Shown here piece by piece: positions 1 through 5,275 of a stretch of DNA of 7,021 bases. The DNA is from a bacterium (GTDB lineage: Bacteria; Muiribacteriota; Ozemobacteria; Ozemobacterales; Ozemobacteraceae): contig JACPTH010000518.1 in NCBI GenBank assembly GCA_016192885.1, positions 1-7,021 on the forward strand, read 5' to 3'. Position 1 is the stretch's first letter. Each line of letters opens with the position of its first letter. The notes under the pieces are model-generated. The model made no database searches. It saw nothing but the letters and a program-made list of their open reading frames with translations, and had not been told where the DNA came from. The translations under genes were made by a program, and so were the position numbers.

Positions 1-2216
1 ATTTCTCCCACTAAGATTACATTCGGATCTTCTCGTAAAGCCGATCTTAAAGCGTTTGAAAAACTCAAGGTATGGGCGCCTAACTCCCTTTGGTTAATGC
101 TGCACCTTTTATGCATATGGACAAATTCGATCGGATCCTCGATGGTGAGGATGTGCTCATATCGAGTTCTATTGATGGCGTCAACCATTCCAGCCATGGT
201 CGTCGATTTTCCCGATCCGGTCGGGCCCGTCACCAAAATGAGTCCGTTGCGATTCTCCGCAATTCCCTCAAAAATGTGACGGTCTAGTTCTAATTCTTCA
301 AAAGTCGGAATTTGAGTGGGGATAATTCGGAAGACGCCGCTCATTCCCTGCCGTTGTTTAAATAGGTTTACCCTGAATCTGCCAACATGTTTGACTTCAT
401 AGGAAAAATCTATCTCCCACTTATCCTTGAATTTGTTTGTTTGTTCTTCATTTAATGTTTGGCTCAATAATTGGGAGCTTTTTTCCTCGCTTATAGGAGG
501 AAGGTTTAATCGGACTAACTCTCCATGGATTCGAATCATCGGTGGGAGCCCGACATTAATATGTAGGTCCGAGCCGTGTTGTTCACGAACCTGAAGAAGC
601 AGATCTTGAATGTCCCGATAATCGGTTAACTCAACAGCGGAAACGGTTTCTTCTTCAAGGTTTTCCGGGTCGAAATCATCCAAAACCACTTTTTCCCTGG
701 AAAGTAAGGTTTCCAACTGCTCGGATTTTAATTGGTGTAGGTCGCGGGTAAACCTTTCTAATTGTTGCGGGTCAAGAGTTACCACCATTTCTAAAACGCT
801 GGGGAGAGCCAAATACTTTAGTTTTTTTAGAGTTTTTTCGCTCCAAAATGAAAGAGTCTTGTCCTTGTCGAAAAGGTAAATTAAAAGGGGTTTAATTACC
901 CTTTTGCGTTCCATGGATGAAAGACCGTCTACTATTGAATTCCGCACGGAAAGGGCGGGGTCGCGAAAGTTAAGAATCAGCAATTCTACGATGTATTCGA
1001 TGTTCAACCGACAAATTGCCGAAATTGCGTATGTCTTTGCGGTTGGGTCAGGGTGGTGATCGATAATGTTTAAAAGACTTCTAACGGCGTTTGTATCTCC
1101 GCTTTCACCCAAAGTTTTGGTTACCCAGTAAAGAGTATCTAGGTCTTTGTCGTTTAGGGAGTTGATTAAATAATCCGTTACGCGAGGCCCAAGGCGCGAG
1201 AGGAGATCGCTGGCGTGACTTCGGATTACCCAAACCGGGTCGTGAAATGCTTGAATGAGAGTTTTTATTCCCTCAACGTCGGGAGACTGTCCCAATGCGG
1301 TTAACGCATAGAAACGCTCATCCGGATTTGGGCTTTCCAAAAGGGATTTCATGCTTCCGCGGCTTTTACTTCCAAGGATTTTCCCGCTAATTTTTAAAAG
1401 GTCATTTTTTAAGTCGGGCCCCGCGGTTTTAACAAGCGGCCAGATTTCCTTGATCGCAGTTTCACCTTTCTTTGAAAGTACTTTGCCGGCCTGATATCTT
1501 AAAACCGGGGAAGGCTCGGAAAGGGTTTTTATTAGAATCGGAGCCGGATCAGGTTCCTGGATGAATTCAAGCGCGGCGACGGCATAACTTCTAACTGAAA
1601 GGTCGGGAGACGCTAAAAATTTCTTTATATAATCGATTCCGCGAGGGCCGCTAATCTCCATCAGGAGTTTTAACGCCCAATATTTTTGATTGATGTTTCC
1701 TGTGGAAAACACCGAGCCGATTGATGGAACCACGGTTTCACCTCGGTCCCGAAGAAGCTTGTTAATATGCCTCCGAAATGTCCAGCTCGAATCTCCCAAG
1801 TGCCTTATTAAGGTAGGGACCACCTCCGCTTCTTGACTTTTGTTGACGAGATCAGCCACGAGAATTTTTATCCCATCTTTCTCTTGTTTGTCTAAAATGG
1901 AAGAAAGGGTTTCGAAAGTTAACTTTCCCATGTTCCCGAGCAACTCAATGGACCAGTAACGAATTGATTCCTGAGGATGGTTAAGAAGGGTTAAAAGAAG
2001 ATCAGAAATTTTTGAACCGTGTTTTCCAAGAATCTCCGCTGATTTTTTTTGGACTCCGTGAGTTGAATGGGCAAGACCTTTGTATGCTAGAATCAACAAG
2101 AATCGTTCGTCGTCTATTTCCTTGCATGATTCCAGCGCTTGTTCAGCATCAAACGCGCTATTCCCTTGGAGTTTTTCAGTTAATTGAGCAAGCCTTTCGG
2201 GTAAATCAAGGCCCAT
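1..2216 (-). CDS. pilT: HEAT-repeat / PilT-type type IV pilus retraction ATPase fusion (C-terminus beyond window)
   Basis: Read by hand from an ATG at 2216 to the left edge: 738 complete codons with no stop, then the first two bases of a further codon. Residues about 1-480 are tandem amphipathic helix pairs of roughly 30-36 residues, often with DP/SP turns and xVRxxA-like second helices (for example SPDLSVRSYAVAAL, DPALSVRNSIV); this is a HEAT-like solenoid of about 13-14 units. A charged linker (about 490-530) leads to a PilT/PilU ATPase. Its N-terminal PAS-like domain carries SDLHI (549-553). Next come Walker A GPTGSGKSTT (664-673), the Asp box TIEDPIEFVH (E693, D694), INQREL, and ALREDPNVILVGE, which reaches Walker B (E738) at the edge. 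PilT hexamers at the inner-membrane base of type IVa pili hydrolyse ATP to depolymerise pilin and retract the fibre. Normal PilT is about 350-370 residues, so the first 530 are an added module, probably a protein-docking scaffold (inference). A good Shine-Dalgarno (AAAGGAAA, complement of 2221-2228) supports the start. PilU, or a specialised paralogue, cannot be excluded. Confidence 0.95.
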   Translation of the reverse strand, partial: MGLDLPERLAQLTEKLQGNSAFDAEQALESCKEIDDERFLLILAYKGLAHSTHGVQKKSAEILGKHGSKISDLLLTLLNHPQESIRYWSIELLGNMGKLTFETLSSILDKQEKDGIKILVADLVNKSQEAEVVPTLIRHLGDSSWTFRRHINKLLRDRGETVVPSIGSVFSTGNINQKYWALKLLMEISGPRGIDYIKKFLASPDLSVRSYAVAALEFIQEPDPAPILIKTLSEPSPVLRYQAGKVLSKKGETAIKEIWPLVKTAGPDLKNDLLKISGKILGSKSRGSMKSLLESPNPDERFYALTALGQSPDVEGIKTLIQAFHDPVWVIRSHASDLLSRLGPRVTDYLINSLNDKDLDTLYWVTKTLGESGDTNAVRSLLNIIDHHPDPTAKTYAISAICRLNIEYIVELLILNFRDPALSVRNSIVDGLSSMERKRVIKPLLIYLFDKDKTLSFWSEKTLKKLKYLALPSVLEMVVTLDPQQLERFTRDLHQLKSEQLETLLSREKVVLDDFDPENLEEETVSAVELTDYRDIQDLLLQVREQHGSDLHINVGLPPMIRIHGELVRLNLPPISEEKSSQLLSQTLNEEQTNKFKDKWEIDFSYEVKHVGRFRVNLFKQRQGMSGVFRIIPTQIPTFEELELDRHIFEGIAENRNGLILVTGPTGSGKSTTMAGMVDAINRTRYEHILTIEDPIEFVHMHKRCSINQRELGAHTLSFSNALRSALREDPNVILVGE

Positions 2217-2245
2217 GATTTTTCCTTTCGACGTTCTTTACTCCA

Positions 2246-2274
2246 ATTTAACGGAAACAAAAGAACACATGCAA
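2246..2274 (-). promoter_or_regulatory. Putative sigma70-type promoter for the HEAT-PilT gene
   Basis: On the minus strand TTGCAT (2274-2269) and TTAAAT (2251-2246) are separated by 17 bases, the ideal sigma70 spacing. Each hexamer matches four of six consensus positions. Transcription would start near 2240-2238, giving a leader of about 23 bases that contains the AAAGGAAA ribosome binding site before the ATG at 2216. This is a pattern match only, and this lineage's sigma factor preferences are unknown. Confidence 0.45.
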
Positions 2275-2298
2275 GAAAAAAATCCATCGATTCACTCA

Positions 2299-2327
2299 TT
2301 GAAACCATGAACCGGATTTGATATTAT
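2299..2327 (+). promoter_or_regulatory. Putative extended -10 promoter for the selenoprotein-lipoprotein operon
   Basis: TTGAAA (2299-2304) and TATTAT (2322-2327) are exactly 17 bases apart, and a TG one base before the -10 (2319-2320) makes it an extended -10 element. Transcription would start near 2333-2335, about 24 bases before the ATG at 2358, leaving room for the GGAAG-like ribosome binding site at 2347-2351. It lies back to back with the minus-strand promoter candidate, so the two -35 boxes are 24 bases apart and could share a regulator (inference). Confidence 0.55.
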
Positions 2328-2357
2328 TTATTCCGGCTTTTTTGATGGAAGAAAGTA

Positions 2358-2951
2358 ATGAATTTGATTTTTTTGAACCCGAATGTTTTTTTATTAACAT
2401 GCTTAATTTTTATCCATTCGTTGTTTTTCCCAAATACCACGGTAGATTTTCCAAAGTCTTTTTCGATTTCTCAATTCAAGGAGAACTTTAATTCGCAAAA
2501 GGTTTTTTTTCGATTAATTTTGCTGGTGTCCCCGACTTGAGTTACCTGCCTTGAAGGTGCCCGTGCGGTGCAAAAAAACATTCTAAGCAAATTTCCATCT
2601 AAATTGTTGAAAATTGATGTGGTTTGGCAACCGGTTCTTTTTACTGATAACCTTTTTTTTGCGTGGGTTGGCCAAAGGGTTTTTTCCGATGAAAGATTGA
2701 CTCATTATTGGGATTATGATGGCTCGATAGGAAAGGCTTTTAAAGATGAGGGCTCACAAACATGTAAAACTCCCTTAATGTGGGACGCTTACTATTTGTT
2801 CCCTCCTGAATCCTCTTGGAAACAATTTCCCAATTACTTGCTTGGGTCCGGGAGAACTATAATTAGAACATGGAAATTCCTTTATGAAGAACTTTTCCGC
2901 GCATTGGAAAACTTGGGTCATCATTTGGAAAACTCTTTGGATACTGGCTAA
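2358..2951 (+). CDS. Thioredoxin-fold UxxC selenoprotein with in-frame TGA (Sec61), exported or membrane-anchored
   Basis: From the ATG at 2358 (upstream GGAAGAAAG) to TAA at 2949 the frame is open except for one TGA at 2538. Reading TGA as selenocysteine gives 197 residues. Residues about 8-27 are strongly hydrophobic and look like a signal peptide or anchor, although the n-region lacks a basic residue. Residues 49-58 are a thioredoxin core strand (VFFRLILLVS), followed at once by PT-U61-VT-C64 and an amphipathic helix (LEGARAVQKNILSKF), the strand, active site and helix order of thioredoxins. Then come VVWQPVLFTD (88-97), HYWD (116-119), the helix SIGKAF (123-128), WDAYYLF (142-148) and W154. 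This set matches, from memory, a family of uncharacterised redoxin-like proteins that carry Cys or Sec at the active site. A thiol-disulfide oxidoreductase role in the envelope follows by inference; the substrate is unknown. The gene sits two bases upstream of a lipoprotein gene. The alternative is a pseudogene broken by a nonsense mutation, but the TGA falls precisely at the catalytic position and no other lesion is present. Confidence 0.85.
2538..2540 (+). other. In-frame TGA read as selenocysteine (UxxC motif)
   Basis: This TGA is codon 61 of the thioredoxin-fold gene and is followed three codons later by TGC (C64), giving UxxC in place of CxxC. Coding character continues unchanged on both sides in the same frame. 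About 2,000 other codons in the window's four other genes, read by hand, contain no in-frame TGA, which argues against a general reassignment of TGA in this genome. The three complete genes end in TAA, TAG and TAA. Decoding would need SelA, SelB, SelC tRNA and SelD, none of which lies in this window. Confidence 0.82.
2541..2573 (+). promoter_or_regulatory. Candidate bacterial SECIS hairpin
   Basis: The bases just after the TGA can be folded by hand: 2544-2546 (ACC) pair with 2567-2569 (GGU), U2547 bulges out, 2548-2549 (GC) pair with 2565-2566 (GC), and C2550 pairs with G2563. U2542 and U2543 may also pair with A2573 and A2572. The loop includes GGU at 2556-2558, which is 16-18 bases after the TGA. 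Bacterial SECIS elements such as that of Escherichia coli fdhF have a GGU in the apical loop at a similar distance and a bulged U on the stem, both recognised by SelB. The stem is short and no energy was calculated; a competing ACCU/AGGU stem (2544-2547 with 2555-2558) also exists. Confidence 0.55.
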
Positions 2952-2953
2952 AA

Positions 2954-3970
2954 ATGAAGAAAATAACAGTTGTTTCAACTTTTCTTTTTTTTGCCGCTTT
3001 TGCCACGTTTAATTTTGGTTGCAAACTGTTGGTTGATAAAAGGCTTGGATTTTCAGACCCGGGTTCCATTTCCAAGAATTATTCTAAAGTTCAAATTTTG
3101 GCTGAAGGCTTGGTAAGTCCCTGGAATGTAGCAGTTGATGAATCAAAAATTTATTGTATCGATTCGGTTGACGGAAGCGTAAAGTCTTTTGATAAAAATC
3201 TTGGCGGGGAACCTGCTGTTTTGTTTCCTCCCGATGGAAAGCCAGGATGGGATATTGTACAAGATGCAAAAAATCTTTATTTTTCAAAGGATAAGTCAGA
3301 AATTCTTAAAGTTCAAAAGGTTGGTGGCCTGGGAAACTTGCTTGCGGGGCCAAGTTATTCGGTAAAGGGGCTGTCTCTTTCCCCTGACGGTGAAGAACTT
3401 TTTTTTGCTAGTTTTAGCCCAATCGACAAAATCCAAAAGATCGCGATATCAGGCAAAGGCCCGACAATTCTACTTAATTACCAAAATTCACCCTTGTATC
3501 TTTCCACATATTCCGATACACTTTATTGGACTCAAGGTTCTGGTTTAAACGGGTCTGTTAGGTCGTTAGGGTTTTTAGATAAAACCCCCAATATTGTTTT
3601 TGAAGATGCCGACTCTCCAACCGCGATTTGTACCCCCGGAAGCGGGCGGGGAGCGGGTTCAGTTTTTTGGCTGGAAACCGGTTCATCCAAAAAACTGAAG
3701 CAACGTACCCCTTCGGGAGGTGCCATTATTCTTTCTGGTAGTATTGGAAGCGGGAATGAAAAAGGGTTAGCCGTGGATGAGGAATTTGCGTACTTTAATT
3801 ACGGGAATAGTATTGCAAAAGTTCCTATAAATGGAGGAGAAATAAGCGTCCTTGCCGATTTAGCCTCCGCGCAATTTCCACGCGGGTTGGCAATTGATGA
3901 ATCCTACGTTTTTTGGGCATCGGAGGGGTTAAAGCCTGGAAATGGCTCGTTGAGAAGGGTCCCAAAATAG
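2954..3970 (+). CDS. Beta-propeller lipoprotein of unknown function
   Basis: A protein of 338 residues, ATG at 2954 to TAG. It begins MKK followed by a hydrophobic stretch to residue 22 and Cys23 (FNFGC), a signal peptide that is probably type II. The residues at -3 and -2 (N, F) are atypical for a lipobox, so lipidation is probable rather than certain. The mature part contains about seven related modules of 35-45 residues, each with a hydrophobic xGLAVD-like strand, an aromatic turn (LYF, LYW, VFW, AYF) and a strand ending in K-V plus a GG turn. Examples start near residues 53, 97, 138, 180, 221, 270 and 309; the clearest are GLAVDEEFAYF (271-281) and GLAIDESYVFW (311-321). This indicates a six- or seven-bladed beta-propeller of NHL/YWTD-like type, usually a binding rather than a catalytic scaffold. 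The start lies two bases after the selenoprotein stop with no clear ribosome binding site, suggesting translational coupling and a shared envelope role. No ligand can be inferred. Confidence 0.88.
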   Translation: MKKITVVSTFLFFAAFATFNFGCKLLVDKRLGFSDPGSISKNYSKVQILAEGLVSPWNVAVDESKIYCIDSVDGSVKSFDKNLGGEPAVLFPPDGKPGWDIVQDAKNLYFSKDKSEILKVQKVGGLGNLLAGPSYSVKGLSLSPDGEELFFASFSPIDKIQKIAISGKGPTILLNYQNSPLYLSTYSDTLYWTQGSGLNGSVRSLGFLDKTPNIVFEDADSPTAICTPGSGRGAGSVFWLETGSSKKLKQRTPSGGAIILSGSIGSGNEKGLAVDEEFAYFNYGNSIAKVPINGGEISVLADLASAQFPRGLAIDESYVFWASEGLKPGNGSLRRVPK

Positions 3971-4028
3971 AAGAAAATTTGGGATTTTGATACCCTGGAA
4001 GGCGATTTAAAATTAAGCGGAGTAAAAC

Positions 4029-5243
4029 ATGGTTTCAATCTTTGAAGCATGCGAAAGAGGAATTCTCGAATACGTTCGGGAATCGGTAAAAAAGGGCGCC
4101 AGGATAAACTCCAAGAGTTCCCAGGGAGAAGCGCCTCTTCATATGATAGCCCGGAAGGGAATTTTTGAAATTGCGGAGTTTCTCCTTAACAACGGAGCTG
4201 ACGTGAGAATTCGCGATTCAGGCGGAAACACCCCGCTACACATTGCCGCTCAATGCGGAAAGTTAGATATCGTAAAGTTGTTTTTAGCTCGCGGTTGTGA
4301 ACCTAACATTTGCAACCAAACCGGTTTGACGCCCATCTATAATGCGGCTTTAAACGGCTTTTATGAAATCGCGGATCAATTGTTCCCAGGGAAAAAAATG
4401 ATAGAAGCAAGGATAAAAGACGGCCAAACTTTGGTTCACCGAGCAGCTTTTTTGGGCCACGAACCGGTGCTTCGATTTTTTGCGGAAAAAGGCGTGGATT
4501 TCAATTTGAAAATCATCGATCCTCTCGCAAAGATTTCCGAGCCGAGCGCAATTACCCCCTTGCATTTAGCTTCCGGATGCGGCCAATGCGGGGCAATAGA
4601 AACTTTGTGTAAAAACAACGCGATAGTTGATGCTCAGGATAGGTTAAAGCGTACGCCTCTTCATTGGGCTGCAGGTTTCGGAAAAGACGAAGCTGCAGAG
4701 AAGTTGTTAAGCTTTGGCGCTAAGGTCAATTCTGTAGAATGCCTTGGGTTTACCCCCCTTCATTATGGGTCCGGAGTTAACTACAGTCCTCCCCGGTTTC
4801 AAAAGGCTAACGTTCAGACCATCGGTTCAATAGCCAACAAATTTTTGGTAATTCAGTTTCAGGATATTTGGGATTTGCCTCCGGAATCTCGACCAAGCGC
4901 GAGTGTTACGACCGACATTATTGGAAAGCTTGTTTCAAACGGAGCCGATGTTAACGCGAAAAGTGAAAATGGATTGACTCCCTTGCATTGCGCAGGCGAT
5001 ACGGGGAATATTGAAGGCGTTAGGTCCCTTTTAAAATTGGGCGCAAAAATCGATGCTCAAGATAACGATGGGGACACCCCTCTCCATTTGGCGATTCAAG
5101 GGGGAAGAAAAGAATTGGTTGAATTTCTATTATCCTCCGGATCGTCCAGGGATATCAGAAACCTTCAAGGGAGAACCCCTCAAGAAGAAGCCCATTTTTC
5201 ATTTCAAATTGAGATTTGGAATTTATTTAGGAAATTTCAGTAA
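4029..5243 (+). CDS. Ankyrin-repeat protein, cytoplasmic
   Basis: A protein of 404 residues with no signal peptide or membrane segment, so probably cytoplasmic. The ATG at 4029 has a well-placed GGAG (4019-4022). Nearly the whole protein is ankyrin repeats of about 33 residues with the usual G-x-TPLHxAA...G...VxxLLxxGAxxN pattern. Repeats begin near residues 33, 66, 99, 132, 174, 207, 240, 314 and 347; residues 1-32 and 380-404 look like divergent caps. The clearest cores are NTPLHIAAQCG (67-77), RTPLHWAAGFG (208-218) and DTPLHLAIQGG (349-359). Two repeats are interrupted: about ten residues before the one at 174, and about 40 residues (251-292) inside the one at 240. Ankyrin solenoids bind partner proteins; bacterial versions range from housekeeping to secreted effectors, and nothing here selects between these. 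A CGQCG motif (183-188 region, C184 and C187) is unusual. It lies 58 bases after the lipoprotein gene and 32 bases before the kinase, so it may share their transcript. Confidence 0.95.
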   Translation: MVSIFEACERGILEYVRESVKKGARINSKSSQGEAPLHMIARKGIFEIAEFLLNNGADVRIRDSGGNTPLHIAAQCGKLDIVKLFLARGCEPNICNQTGLTPIYNAALNGFYEIADQLFPGKKMIEARIKDGQTLVHRAAFLGHEPVLRFFAEKGVDFNLKIIDPLAKISEPSAITPLHLASGCGQCGAIETLCKNNAIVDAQDRLKRTPLHWAAGFGKDEAAEKLLSFGAKVNSVECLGFTPLHYGSGVNYSPPRFQKANVQTIGSIANKFLVIQFQDIWDLPPESRPSASVTTDIIGKLVSNGADVNAKSENGLTPLHCAGDTGNIEGVRSLLKLGAKIDAQDNDGDTPLHLAIQGGRKELVEFLLSSGSSRDIRNLQGRTPQEEAHFSFQIEIWNLFRKFQ

Positions 5244-5275
5244 AGACTAGCTGTATCTACAATTTCCCCTACAAA

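Noticed and set aside
90..287. Two short plus-strand ORFs inside the PilT ATPase region, and a further one at 2012-2218
   Set aside because: They lie opposite conserved PilT motifs or HEAT repeats and have no recognisable protein character; antisense shadows.
2345..2400. Alternative ATG at 2345 in another frame
   Set aside because: It reads a low-complexity Phe-rich stretch with no continuation into the conserved downstream protein, and it uses the presumed ribosome binding site as coding sequence.
2568..2951. A free-standing 127-residue gene starting at GTG 2568
   Set aside because: It would begin inside the first active-site helix and lose the active site and core strand; the same frame extends upstream through the TGA to a good start at 2358.
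2358..2951. Reassigned genetic code with TGA as a sense codon
   Set aside because: Only one in-frame TGA occurs in the whole window, at a catalytic position, while Trp is encoded by TGG throughout.
2775..3726. Several minus-strand ORFs of 64-70 residues opposite the selenoprotein and lipoprotein
   Set aside because: Antisense shadows of well-supported genes, with no start signals and no motifs.
3987..4013. Possible promoter TTGATA / TAAAAT before the ankyrin gene
   Set aside because: The spacer is only 15 bases, and transcription would start at about the ribosome binding site, leaving no leader; too weak to annotate.
3971..4028. Terminator between the lipoprotein and ankyrin genes
   Set aside because: No GC-rich hairpin followed by a T run is visible in the 58 bases.
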